Of a stretch of 64,000 bases of DNA, positions 1 to 8,231 are shown piece after piece. The notes below the pieces were generated by a model. The model was given only the letters and a program-made list of their open reading frames with translations, was not told the origin of the DNA and made no database searches. Source of the stretch: Luteolibacter sp. SL250 (GTDB taxonomy: Bacteria > Verrucomicrobiota > Verrucomicrobiia > Verrucomicrobiales > Akkermansiaceae); assembly GCF_026625605.1 (NCBI RefSeq), contig NZ_CP113054.1, positions 3,906,001 to 3,970,000 of the forward strand. Direction: 5' to 3'. The translations under genes and the position numbers were made by a program. Each line of letters starts with the position of its first letter. Positions within the stretch are counted from its first letter, which is position 1.

Positions 1-70
1 TCTTCCATGCCTTTCAGGAACACAAGAAAGCCGGGGATGGCGGCGGCTCAAGGAGTTTCATTCGGGCATC

Positions 71-287
<217 letters not shown>

Positions 288-291
<4 letters not shown>

Positions 292-563
292 GATGGAACG
301 GCCACGCGCCAACCGGCGCACACATGGGTGTAGGGGACTCCTTGGAGCAGGGATACCACCCGGGTGTCCGGGGATGCCTGGCACGCCTTCTTCCTGGCGG
401 TCAGGCGCACGGCGAGGGGGACTGGCGCTTCCGTGATGCCCATGAGGTCGAGCATGGCCCCCACCCTTCTCTCCAGGTCCTCCCGTTTCATGGCAGCGAG
501 GTGTTTCTCCATGCGGGAGGGATCTTCCGAAAGAGAGACCGCTTCCTTCACTTTCAAGAACAT
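288..563 (-). CDS. Hypothetical protein, coupled to the AbiEii-like remnant
   Basis: This 91-residue ORF overlaps the AbiEii-like start by 4 bp and would be the first gene of a two-gene operon, the position usually held by an AbiEi-type antitoxin. Residues 17-60 look helical and charged (a KREDLERRVGAMLDLMG stretch), and the C-terminus is VCAGWRVAVPS. I see no winged-helix motif and it is shorter than typical AbiEi proteins, so it may be the C-terminal remainder of one. A later start at residue 18 is possible. The assignment to a toxin-antitoxin operon rests only on gene coupling. Confidence 0.4.
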
Positions 564-670
564 CAGATTCCAACGGTGGGTCAGAGGATCATCGGGAATC
601 GGTCGGTTTTTTTGTCGATTAGGAAATCCAGCAAAAAATTCTCACGAAACGGATTGATTATGAATCTATT

Positions 671-781
671 ATGGATCCGAATACCTACAGGAGCAAATTG
701 GGAAACCTTGCGTCAACGCAACGTCTTGAAGGAATCGCCCGCAATAAAGTATTGCTAAAACATCCATACTGGATAGTATAG
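671..781 (+). CDS. Candidate small protein (36 aa) ahead of the nucleotidyltransferase
   Basis: ATG at 671 opens a 36-codon frame (starting MDPNTYRSKLGNLA, ending HPYWIV) that stops 13 bp before the nucleotidyltransferase start. The frame is open back to 623. The peptide is basic and rich in Leu, Lys and Asn, unlike the Gly/Ala/Arg shadow ORFs elsewhere, and the DNA is clearly more A+T-rich than its surroundings. The last third overlaps the palindromes at 747-789, so it could be a leader peptide or an autoregulated antitoxin-sized gene. There is no clear Shine-Dalgarno sequence. It could also be the 3' remnant of a lost gene. Confidence 0.35.
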   Translation: MDPNTYRSKLGNLASTQRLEGIARNKVLLKHPYWIV

Positions 782-789
782 CGATACTT
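747..789. promoter_or_regulatory. Nested palindromes upstream of the nucleotidyltransferase
   Basis: The outer arms AAGTATTGCT (747-756) and AGCGATACTT (780-789) pair with one mismatch. An inner perfect palindrome, ATACT-GGAT-AGTAT, lies at 766-779. The A+T-rich block ends 5 bp before the ATG at 795. Its position and dyad symmetry suggest an operator for autoregulation, as is common for toxin-antitoxin operons. The regulator is unknown; the winged-helix protein encoded downstream is a candidate. Confidence 0.55.
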
Positions 790-794
790 CAACG

Positions 795-1403
795 ATGGAT
801 CTGGACGCAGAACGGGTGACGACGGCACTGAAACTGGTGGGGCGACTGCTGACACAGCGGAGGCAGGGACCGTTCCATCTGGTGGTGTGCGGCGGGTCGG
901 CGCTGGTGGCACGGGGGTTGATTTCCCGGTCAACGATCGACGTGGACCTGCTGGCGAACGTGAACCACGTGGAGGGGGAATATAGGATCTCCCCCCTGCC
1001 CTGCCCGATGCCCGCCGAACTGTCGAAAGCGGCGCGGGATGTGGCGGGTGAGATGGTATTGAAGGAGAACTGGCTGAATGCAGACGCATCCTGGGTGTTC
1101 CCTGGGCTGGGCGACCTGCCGGAGTGGTTCTGGCTGGATGTGGAACGGCGGGCGTATGGGATGGATCTGACGGTGGACTATGTTTCGCGGCGCGGGCAGA
1201 TCTTCCTGAAGACTTACGCGGTGCTGAACCGTGAGCAGGAGCGGGATGTGGAGGACCTGCTGGCGCTGGCGCCGGACAGGGCGGAAACGCTGGAGGCGGT
1301 GCGGTGGGTGCTGGCGAACATGGAGATGCTGGAACACCGGGAGCGGTTGCCGCATGTGCTGGGAATTTTGGGCCATGAAGACATCATTGCAGAAATCGGG
1401 TGA
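795..1403 (+). CDS. Nucleotidyltransferase-fold protein (AbiEii/DUF6036-like)
   Basis: This 202-residue protein carries the minimal nucleotidyltransferase core: GGSA at residues 33-36, then RSTIDVDLL with the metal-binding pair D49 and D51. It ends with the FLKTYAVLNR...DVEDLLAL signature (residues 137-158) seen in AbiEii and DUF6036-type proteins. Such proteins are expected to transfer a nucleotide to tRNA, protein or another target, but the substrate cannot be read from the sequence. It overlaps the next gene by 29 bp, so the two are co-expressed and probably work together. A palindromic putative operator lies immediately upstream. The core fold is fairly certain; a toxin, defence or housekeeping role is inference. 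Confidence 0.75.
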   Translation: MDLDAERVTTALKLVGRLLTQRRQGPFHLVVCGGSALVARGLISRSTIDVDLLANVNHVEGEYRISPLPCPMPAELSKAARDVAGEMVLKENWLNADASWVFPGLGDLPEWFWLDVERRAYGMDLTVDYVSRRGQIFLKTYAVLNREQERDVEDLLALAPDRAETLEAVRWVLANMEMLEHRERLPHVLGILGHEDIIAEIG

Positions 1404-2472
1404 GGAGCTGCTGGCGCAGGCGCTGGATCTGCTGTGGCGGCAGTGGGCGTCGCTGGGCGTACCGGCGCACCACCACCTGTATGCGGGTGACGCGATGCTG
1501 GACCCGGAGGGGCTGCTGCTGGTGACGACCTCCCTGGGCAGACATGATGCCCGGCTGCTGGACATGGCGCTGGACTGGCTGCACAAGGAGGGCGCGCGGA
1601 TGAACGTGCAGCGGTTGAAAGGCCTGCGGACCGCCATCTCCATGCCGGGAACCGCCGGTGAAACGATGGAGGATGACAGGGTGCTGGCGGCGTTGGCGGA
1701 GGTGCTGGCGGAAAAGGCGGTGATGCGGAAGTGGAAGGGTCTGGAGGGAACGGTGGGTGCGGAAGACCGGCCGGAGGAGGCGCTTTTCCACTCCGGAAAT
1801 GCGGCGGCCATACCGCTGTCCGGGATGAAGGTGGATCCGCGCTTCGCGAAGCACGGGCTGCTGCGTCCACCGTGGAAGCCGCGCGGAGCCTCGATGCCGC
1901 CGCCGCCGGACCGCCCGGCAAACCTGTTGCTGACGCTGCGCTCCTTTGTGGGGGTGAACGCGCGGGCGGAGATCCTGGCGTGGCTGCTGGCACGCGGGCA
2001 CGGCCACCCGGCGGAGATCGCGCGGGACACGTGCTATTTCTCCAAGTCAATCCAACTGACGCTCAATGAGATGGAGCAGTCAGGCATGATCCTGTCCGAA
2101 AGGCACGGGAGGGAGAAGCATTTCCGCCTGCGGACGCATGACTGGATGGCCTTCCTGGGGTTCCCGGAGGGGAGTCCCCCGCCCCGCTGGGTGGCGTGGC
2201 CGTGGGTCTACTACTACATCCGCCGTATGATCATGCTGCTGGAGGAATCCGGCGGGGAGGATGACGTGTCCGGCCCGCTGGCGTCCATCCGGCAGCGGGA
2301 TTTCCTGGAGGAGATGGCGCCATGGTTGTGGCGTTCCGGCCTGCGGACGGAGATGACCGCGGAGACGGGGATGAAGGGCACGCGGCTGATGGACGCGGTG
2401 CTGGAGGATGTGGCGCGCCTGGGGGCGCTGATGAAGGCGGACTTCCAGGAGGCGGCCTTCATCTCCTCCTGA
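1375..2472 (+). CDS. Winged-helix partner protein of the nucleotidyltransferase
   Basis: The ATG at 1375 was chosen because upstream in-frame codons give only Arg/Trp-rich shadow sequence. It lies 29 bp inside the nucleotidyltransferase gene. The 365-residue product has a helical N-terminal half and a winged-helix-like segment at about residues 183-253: helices around ARAEILAWLLARG and HPAEIARDTCYFSKSIQLTL, then a MILSERHGREKHFRL wing. This resembles transcriptional repressors with an ArsR/MarR-like fold. The C-terminal 110 residues are helical and Trp-rich. Tight coupling suggests an antitoxin, regulator or specificity partner of the enzyme. I do not recognise a named family. Confidence 0.7.
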   Translation: MKTSLQKSGEELLAQALDLLWRQWASLGVPAHHHLYAGDAMLDPEGLLLVTTSLGRHDARLLDMALDWLHKEGARMNVQRLKGLRTAISMPGTAGETMEDDRVLAALAEVLAEKAVMRKWKGLEGTVGAEDRPEEALFHSGNAAAIPLSGMKVDPRFAKHGLLRPPWKPRGASMPPPPDRPANLLLTLRSFVGVNARAEILAWLLARGHGHPAEIARDTCYFSKSIQLTLNEMEQSGMILSERHGREKHFRLRTHDWMAFLGFPEGSPPPRWVAWPWVYYYIRRMIMLLEESGGEDDVSGPLASIRQRDFLEEMAPWLWRSGLRTEMTAETGMKGTRLMDAVLEDVARLGALMKADFQEAAFISS

Positions 2473-2482
2473 AGCGCGGCGG

Positions 2483-2710
2483 CTACGGCTCCTGGCGGCC
2501 GCGGGATTTCCGCATCCACTCCCCTTCCACCTCGAGGATGGCGATGGCTTCGCGGACGCCGGCGCGGATGAGGTGGTCCAGGACGCGGGTGCATTTCCCG
2601 CCACGCTCACGGCCGGCGGCTTCACGCTCGGCACCGTAGGGCATCTGCTCGGCACGGGCCGCGGCTTCGTCAAGCGCACGGGGCGCTTTCCGGATGTGGT
2701 TGGTTCCCAT
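2483..2710 (-). CDS. Small hypothetical protein
   Basis: The 75-residue ORF (start MGTNHIRKAPRALDEAAAR, end EWMRKSRGRQEP) converges on the winged-helix gene with a 10-bp gap. It is charged and probably helical throughout, with one Cys and no motif I recognise. In-frame sequence upstream of 2710 translates into His/Pro-rich shadow, so 2710 is the sensible start. There is no obvious ribosome-binding site. The composition looks protein-like, but support is weak. Confidence 0.4.
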   Translation of the reverse strand: MGTNHIRKAPRALDEAAARAEQMPYGAEREAAGRERGGKCTRVLDHLIRAGVREAIAILEVEGEWMRKSRGRQEP

Positions 2711-2782
2711 GATGGAAAGTCGCGCGGGAGTGCCAGGATTCAAGATCGAAGATGGGAGATCCCTGGTCCATGGTGGGAGGCT

Positions 2783-2807
2783 GGAAAAAATTGGCCAACT
2801 GTTCAAT
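2783..2807 (+). promoter_or_regulatory. Putative cassette promoter, copy 1
   Basis: GGAAAAAATTGGCCAACTG followed by TTCAAT ends 36 bp before the first fibre gene. Nearly the same string occurs at 6645-6671, ending 37 bp before the pyruvyltransferase-GT25 gene. The same sequence at the same distance from two starts in one cassette suggests a shared promoter or activator site. Confidence 0.55.
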
Positions 2808-2842
2808 GTGTGCGGGGTGCGGGCAGGGTTCATGCTGGAGGC

Positions 2843-4594
2843 ATGATCGAGGAGGAGATGAAGCCGGTGCAGGTGTATGATGAGGTGCCTGGGGAAGGTG
2901 TGGCGGTGCCGTTCCGCTTCGATGAACCACGGTGGCTGAAGGTGGAGTTTCTGGCGGCGGACGGCGGTGTGGTGCTGACGCTGGACCATGACCCGGACGG
3001 GACTGAGGTGGCGCAGCAGGAGGGTTCATTCATCGTGCGGTATCCGGAGGAAGGCGGGGAGGCGCTGCCGCCACGGGTGGTGACGCTGCCAGCGCTGCCG
3101 GAGGGCCGGAGGCTGCGCATCTCCCGGGTGACGCCGCTGGAGCAGCCGCTGGAGCTGGCGCCGAACGCGCCGCTGCCGGCACGCGCGCTGGAGCGGGCGC
3201 TGGACCGGCTGACGATGGCGCTGCAGGACCAGCAGGCGGAGAACGGGACGATGGTGCGCAGCGTGCTGACCTTTCCGCCGGGGGAGCCGGCGGGCTTCCG
3301 GACGCAGTTGCCGACGGCGTCCGGACGGGCGGGGAAGTTGCTGGGGTTCCACAGGGTGACGGGTGAGATGGAGCTGGTGACGACGACGGGGATCGCGGTG
3401 AATGCGGCGAACGCCCAGCTCCAGGATCTGCGGAGCCAGGTGGAGGCGCTGCATCTGCAGGCGGCGGCCGGGTTCCAGAACGCGGCGGAGGCGGAGGCGG
3501 ACGATTTTTTCTACCGGCATGGAAATGACGGGCTGAAGTTCGGCGAGATCGGGAACACGGACCTGATGGACGATCCGGACCACACGCCGGGCGCGGAGTC
3601 GATGACGATCCAGCCGGGGACGGACACGCCGATGCACCGGGCGAAGGGGTGGCGGAGCATCGCGATCGGCTACGGGACGCATGCGGAAGCGGCGCATGGG
3701 GTGAGCATCGGCTCGCTGTCACAGACGTGGGGTGGCAGTGCGGTGAGCCTGGGGCATGACGCGGTGGCGCGCGGGAGTGAGGCGGTGGCGGTGGGGCGGT
3801 CGGCGTATGCGGAGCTGGATGGATCCGTGGCGGTGGGTCCGTGGGCGCGGACGCCGGTCCAGACGGGGGTGACGGGCTACCAGTGTGTGGCGGTGGGTTT
3901 CATGACGGAGGCGGGCGGCGCGGGTGGCACGGCGGTGGGGATGGAGGCACGGGCGACGGGTGGGTCCTCCCTGGCGGTGGGCACGGGCGCGGTGGCGGCG
4001 GGAGACGGGCAGACGTCCGTGGGGCATGGGGCGGGCAGTGAGTCGCACCCCGCGGACCGCGCGTTGTCACTGGGTGCGTTCAGCAGGGCGAAGGCGGCGG
4101 AGTCGTGCGCGGTGGGCATCCGCTGCACGGCGGAGGGCGCGGGCGGGACGGCGGTGGGGGTGGACGCGGGGGCGCATGGGGCGAGGTCCACGGCGGTGGG
4201 CTGGTACACGAGCGTGGCCGCACCGGATGGCTGCGCCTTCGGCTACCAGAACATGGTGGCGGCGGAGGCGGCACGGTCCACGGCGCTGGGCCATGGGGTG
4301 ACGCTGGAGGTGCCGGACAGCGTGGACGTGCGGGCGGGCGGGGAAAGCCCCAGGCTTTTCCTATCCGGACGCACGGGTGCGGTGCACCTGTCCTACCTGC
4401 TGACGGACCGGACACCCGCCGCGAGCGCGAATCCGTGGGGGGAGGAACCGGAGCCGGATCCCGAGCTGTTCCACATCCCGCAACGGATGCTGGCGTTCCG
4501 CGTGAACTCTGCGAAGACGCACCTTTACATCGACGTGGCGGTGGAAGAGCCGGGCGGCCCGGTGATCCGGACGGTGTCCCTGCCGTTCGATTGA
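2843..4594 (+). CDS. Phage tail-fibre-like protein with YadA-type head repeats (1)
   Basis: The start at 2843 follows the putative promoter, and codons upstream translate as shadow. The 583-residue protein opens with a domain (about residues 15-130) like the T7-type tail-fibre anchor: VPFRFDEPRWLKVEF, then RRLRISRVTPLEQPLEL, then ARALERALDRLTMALQD. A linker and probable trimerising helix (about 180-220) lead to a left-handed beta-roll of YadA-like head repeats (about 270-500) with the VAVG/ALG.GA.A.G pattern repeated more than ten times. A short C-terminal beta domain closes it. It probably forms a trimeric receptor-binding fibre. It is paralogous to the next gene and has no signal peptide, which fits a virion part rather than an exported adhesin. 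Confidence 0.75.
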   Translation: MIEEEMKPVQVYDEVPGEGVAVPFRFDEPRWLKVEFLAADGGVVLTLDHDPDGTEVAQQEGSFIVRYPEEGGEALPPRVVTLPALPEGRRLRISRVTPLEQPLELAPNAPLPARALERALDRLTMALQDQQAENGTMVRSVLTFPPGEPAGFRTQLPTASGRAGKLLGFHRVTGEMELVTTTGIAVNAANAQLQDLRSQVEALHLQAAAGFQNAAEAEADDFFYRHGNDGLKFGEIGNTDLMDDPDHTPGAESMTIQPGTDTPMHRAKGWRSIAIGYGTHAEAAHGVSIGSLSQTWGGSAVSLGHDAVARGSEAVAVGRSAYAELDGSVAVGPWARTPVQTGVTGYQCVAVGFMTEAGGAGGTAVGMEARATGGSSLAVGTGAVAAGDGQTSVGHGAGSESHPADRALSLGAFSRAKAAESCAVGIRCTAEGAGGTAVGVDAGAHGARSTAVGWYTSVAAPDGCAFGYQNMVAAEAARSTALGHGVTLEVPDSVDVRAGGESPRLFLSGRTGAVHLSYLLTDRTPAASANPWGEEPEPDPELFHIPQRMLAFRVNSAKTHLYIDVAVEEPGGPVIRTVSLPFD

Positions 4595-4602
4595 ACGGGC
4601 GG

Positions 4603-4634
4603 CATGATCCATGATCCATGATCCATGATCCATG
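4603..4634. repeat. Heptamer tandem repeat (CATGATC)4
   Basis: Four CATGATC units plus a partial copy lie 9 bp after the stop of the first fibre gene. The unit length (7 bp) matches the array at 71-182 although the sequence differs. Confidence 0.9.
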
Positions 4635-4728
4635 ACTGATGAAACGTGGGACAGGAGTGTTTGCGGGCTGAACAGAAGGAAACCAGGCCCGCCATTTCCG
4701 CCTCTCCATCCACCTCCTTGCTTTCTCC

Positions 4729-6612
4729 ATGATCCAGGAAACCTCAAACATGATCCTCCACCCCGGGAACGGCTCCACGACGGTGGGCTACCCGGTTCCG
4801 TTCCGCTTCGATGAGCCTGGGTGGCTTCGGGTAACACTGCGGCCGCAGGACGGCACGGAGGGCGGACAGGAAACGCCGCTGGAGCCGGGTACGGGATATA
4901 CCGTAGAAATGGCGGATGGAGGCTGGCGGTTGTTCACGGCGGAGCCGGTGGGCGCGGACATGCAGATCCGCATCCGCCGCCGGACGCCGCGCACGCAGCG
5001 GCTGCACCCGGCGGAGGGGACCCCGCTGGCACCGGAGGACGTGGAGCGGGCGCTGGACCGGGTGGCGATGGCCGTGCAGGACCTGAGTCCGGATGCGGGT
5101 GTCTCCACGCTGGCGCTGACCTTTCCCGCAGGCGTCCCGCTGGAACCCGGCGGGACGACCCTGCCACCCCACCAGCCGGCCGCCACTGGTACGGACCGCC
5201 GCGGCACGGTGCTCTCCTTCCACCCGGTGCCCGACCCGGGGGAGTCCGCGCCGGAGGATGCCCCGGCGGGAGGGGTGGGCTATACGCCGGTGGAGCCGTT
5301 GCTGGAGGAGATCGCCGGATTGGCGGAGGGTGAGTATCTCATTGATCGCTGGTCACAGGCGGATGTCGAGATCCTGAACACAATGGCTGCGTTGGAGGGT
5401 TTGGTGGCGTCTTACCGGTATGACATCGCGATGGCGGTGGTGAACGGAAGGAATGGGACGACCTTCGGCTACAAGGGGGCATCCACGGTGACGGCGCCGG
5501 GCAGCCTCACCATCCAGCACGGACGTGTGGGCGAGGGCCAGGAGATGGAGGAAGAGGTGGCGGCGCACGTGCGTAGCCCGCACTCCACGGTCATCGGCCA
5601 CGGGGCGTATGCCCAGGGCGGGGATAATGTGGAGTTTTCCACGGATTCGCTGGTGATCGGCGCGGGATCCGGGGCGCGGCAGGAGCCTGACGTGAACCTG
5701 TATCTGGGTGTGGTGGGCAGTTACGCGCTGGTCTATGGCTACAACAACATCTCCATAGGAAGCCACACCATCAACGGCAGGGCGAACGCGGATGATGCCG
5801 GGGACCAGTTCGAAACGGACTGGACCGGACACGCGGCCTCCGCGGTGTTGGGGGCCGGATCGCTGAGCCATGGACGGGACAACGTGATCCTGGGTTCCCA
5901 GGTGGTGGTGCATGGCAGGCAGAACTGTGCCTTCGGCCACGGGGCGGTGGCCCACGGCTACAGCACGCTGGCCCTGGGAGCTGGAGCTACGGCAAAGGTG
6001 CCGTATGAGTCCCACCGGCCCCCCCCGGTGGGTACCCTACCATACGCCACCGCACTGGCGGTGGGCCGTGGAGCGGAGGCACGCACGTGGGAGACGGTGG
6101 CGGCGGGAACCCGCGCGGAGGCGACCACGGCGCCGCAGACGGTGGCGCTGGGGACGGATGCGGTGGCCGGGGCGGAGGGATGCGTGGCGCTGGGCAACGC
6201 GGCGGAGGCACGGGCGGTGTGTTCCACCGCACTTTCCCACGGGGTGGTGGAGGCGGGTGCCTGGTGTGCGGGGGGATTCGGCTACCGGTCGCGGCTGACG
6301 CTGCCGAAAAGCGTGGAGATCATCTCCCGGGGTCTGGGTGAGGACACTCCGCCGGGGCTGCCGGTGGCTCCCGGCGCGCGCGTTTTCCTCCATCCGCACC
6401 ATGGCCTGTCCCTGGGCCATGCGGAGACCGCGCTGCCACCGGGAACCACCACGAAGGAACGTGGCGCGGAGCCGCAGGACACGACGGCGGACCGCTGCGG
6501 CACGCTGGCGGACGGAATGCTCACCATCCACCGCGACGGGGGCACGCTGCGCATCCACGTGAATGCCGGCGGGGTGATCCGCACGGCCAGCCTGGCGGCG
6601 GACCTACCATAA
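4729..6612 (+). CDS. Phage tail-fibre-like protein with YadA-type head repeats (2)
   Basis: This 627-residue paralogue of the preceding gene has the same architecture: anchor-like N-terminus (VPFRFDEPGWLRVTL, then LHPAEGTPLAPEDVERALDR and VAMAVQDL by about residue 120), a linker, then YadA-head-like repeats (about 280-530) such as STALSHGVV and LALGAGATA, and a short C-terminal domain. The conserved anchors with different repeat regions suggest two alternative or hetero-assembled fibres on one particle, with different receptor specificity. A second ATG at codon 8 is an alternative start. The 130-bp gap before it contains the CATGATC array and no copy of the putative cassette promoter, so it may be read through from the first fibre gene. 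Confidence 0.75.
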   Translation: MIQETSNMILHPGNGSTTVGYPVPFRFDEPGWLRVTLRPQDGTEGGQETPLEPGTGYTVEMADGGWRLFTAEPVGADMQIRIRRRTPRTQRLHPAEGTPLAPEDVERALDRVAMAVQDLSPDAGVSTLALTFPAGVPLEPGGTTLPPHQPAATGTDRRGTVLSFHPVPDPGESAPEDAPAGGVGYTPVEPLLEEIAGLAEGEYLIDRWSQADVEILNTMAALEGLVASYRYDIAMAVVNGRNGTTFGYKGASTVTAPGSLTIQHGRVGEGQEMEEEVAAHVRSPHSTVIGHGAYAQGGDNVEFSTDSLVIGAGSGARQEPDVNLYLGVVGSYALVYGYNNISIGSHTINGRANADDAGDQFETDWTGHAASAVLGAGSLSHGRDNVILGSQVVVHGRQNCAFGHGAVAHGYSTLALGAGATAKVPYESHRPPPVGTLPYATALAVGRGAEARTWETVAAGTRAEATTAPQTVALGTDAVAGAEGCVALGNAAEARAVCSTALSHGVVEAGAWCAGGFGYRSRLTLPKSVEIISRGLGEDTPPGLPVAPGARVFLHPHHGLSLGHAETALPPGTTTKERGAEPQDTTADRCGTLADGMLTIHRDGGTLRIHVNAGGVIRTASLAADLP

Positions 6613-6644
6613 CCCTAGTAGAAGCCGGAAATTCCCGTGGCTGC

Positions 6645-6671
6645 GGGAAAAAAATTGGCCATCTGTTCAAT
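6645..6671 (+). promoter_or_regulatory. Putative cassette promoter, copy 2
   Basis: GGGAAAAAAATTGGCCATCTG followed by TTCAA matches copy 1 at 2783-2807 at almost every base and ends 37 bp before the ATG at 6708. The flanking sequences of the two copies are not similar, so the match is not just part of a larger duplication. Confidence 0.55.
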
Positions 6672-6707
6672 CCACCTCCGCGACCGTTATCGGTCATCCT
6701 ATCCCCC

Positions 6708-8087
6708 ATGGTCCAGCAGGTCACCGACACCCGTCTTTCCGGCGCGGAAGCGCCGCCCGCCACCGGCCCGGAGATCACGTTCATCGGCGCGCATGGCAAC
6801 GCGGGCGACGCGGTGATCACGCTGGCGACGCTGCCGTGGATCCGCTCCCTGCGGCTGGAGGAGGACACGATCATCTTCAAAGGCGGCGGCCTGGGCCACC
6901 ACCGGAATCTCCACGAACTGCTGGACAGCCTGCCGCGGGACAAGCGGCTGGTGGTGGCGCCGACGTCCCTGGACGTGAGGTCCGCGGAGATCCTGTCCAC
7001 CTTTCCCCGGGCGCATGTTCTCTGCCGCGGCGCGGTGTCGCTGGCGCTGGCGGAATCCCGCGGCATCTCCTGCGCGCTGGAGCATGACCTGGCGCTCCGC
7101 ACGGACTGCACGCCGTGGCGGGATCTCCCGGCGGAGGGGACGCTGAACTGCTTCCGCGGGGATGTGGAAAGCGCGACGAACCACCGCCCGGCGGACAATG
7201 ATGACGTCTCCCTGGCGGCGCACCGGACATGGACCCCGGACAACTGCACGGAGGCGGCGCACGATTTCATCCGTCAGATCGCCGGATACCGCACCATCCA
7301 CACGGACCGGCTGCATGTGGGCATCATCGGCGCGTTGCTGGGTCGCGAGACGCATCTCTACACGGGCACGGACCACAAGATCCCGGAAGTGTACGAGCTG
7401 TCGCTGCGCGGGTATGGCAACGTGACGCTGCACCGCGCGGAGGAGACGCATGCGGGGCCGGCTCCGCATGCGGTCATCATCCACCAGTCCAGCCGGGAGG
7501 ACCGGAAGGCGTGCGTGCTGGAGTTGTTCCGAACGGTGGGGAACTGCCGCATGCTGGAGGCGGTGGCGCCACTGTGGGAAAGCGCGCCTGCGAATGTGGC
7601 GGTGCGCGGTTGCTCCCTCTCCCACCTGCGCGCGCTGCGCCTCCACGGAGGGAACAGCCCGCTGCTGGTGCTGGAGGACGACGCGAAGGTGCTGCCCGCC
7701 GCCTATGAAACGTGGCTGGGGACGGCATCCCTGCCCGGCGACTGCGGCGCGGTGCTGCTGGGCGGGGATGTGGCGCACCACGCGCCCGGACCGGCTGGCT
7801 GGCACGAGGTGCTCCCGCCTTTCTGGGGAAGCCAGGCTGTCGCCTACAACATGCCGCTGCTGGCGGAGACATCTTTCCTGACCAACGCGCTGGAGATCAC
7901 CGCGTCCAACCAGGTGGGCCCGCACGGCAATGGCTTCGGCCTCTGCTACGAGTCCATCCTCCTCATGGCGCTGCAGAGCGTGGGGCTGAAGCTCTACTGC
8001 CGCACGGACCACGCCTTCACCACGCATGAGGATACCTCCGCGCGCAGCGGAAAGGTGGAACCGCCACGGATGGCGTCGGTCGGATAG
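6708..8087 (+). CDS. Polysaccharide pyruvyltransferase-GT25 glycosyltransferase fusion
   Basis: Two enzyme domains are visible in 459 residues. Residues about 20-245 match the polysaccharide pyruvyltransferase fold: HGNAGDAVITLATLPWI, then IIFKGGGLGHH, then HTDRLHVGIIGALLGRETH, equivalent to the family's GD, GGG and DRLH-G motifs. Residues about 255-450 look like a family-25 (LPS-type) glycosyltransferase: VRGCSLSHLRALRLH followed by LLVLEDDAKV with its EDD metal site. The protein would add a sugar and a pyruvyl ketal to a glycan; the substrate is not known. It has no membrane segment. Its place between fibre and lysis genes suggests surface-glycan modification, for example exclusion or receptor change. 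The two-domain call is firm, the role is inference. Confidence 0.75.
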   Translation: MVQQVTDTRLSGAEAPPATGPEITFIGAHGNAGDAVITLATLPWIRSLRLEEDTIIFKGGGLGHHRNLHELLDSLPRDKRLVVAPTSLDVRSAEILSTFPRAHVLCRGAVSLALAESRGISCALEHDLALRTDCTPWRDLPAEGTLNCFRGDVESATNHRPADNDDVSLAAHRTWTPDNCTEAAHDFIRQIAGYRTIHTDRLHVGIIGALLGRETHLYTGTDHKIPEVYELSLRGYGNVTLHRAEETHAGPAPHAVIIHQSSREDRKACVLELFRTVGNCRMLEAVAPLWESAPANVAVRGCSLSHLRALRLHGGNSPLLVLEDDAKVLPAAYETWLGTASLPGDCGAVLLGGDVAHHAPGPAGWHEVLPPFWGSQAVAYNMPLLAETSFLTNALEITASNQVGPHGNGFGLCYESILLMALQSVGLKLYCRTDHAFTTHEDTSARSGKVEPPRMASVG

Positions 8088-8231
8088 CCGGGGTTGTCGG
8101 AGAGCGGCGGGGAAAGAAAAGCCCCCGCGGAACGCCGGCATGCGGGTGCCGGAGATATACCATACCCCATCGATCCAGCCGACCCCGAATCAACATCCAA
8201 CTTTCAAACCCCAACCCCCAACCCACACACC

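Noticed and set aside
2843..6612. Trimeric autotransporter adhesins
   Set aside because: YadA-like head repeats are present, but there is no signal peptide, stalk or C-terminal beta-barrel anchor; the N-terminus looks like a tail-fibre anchor.
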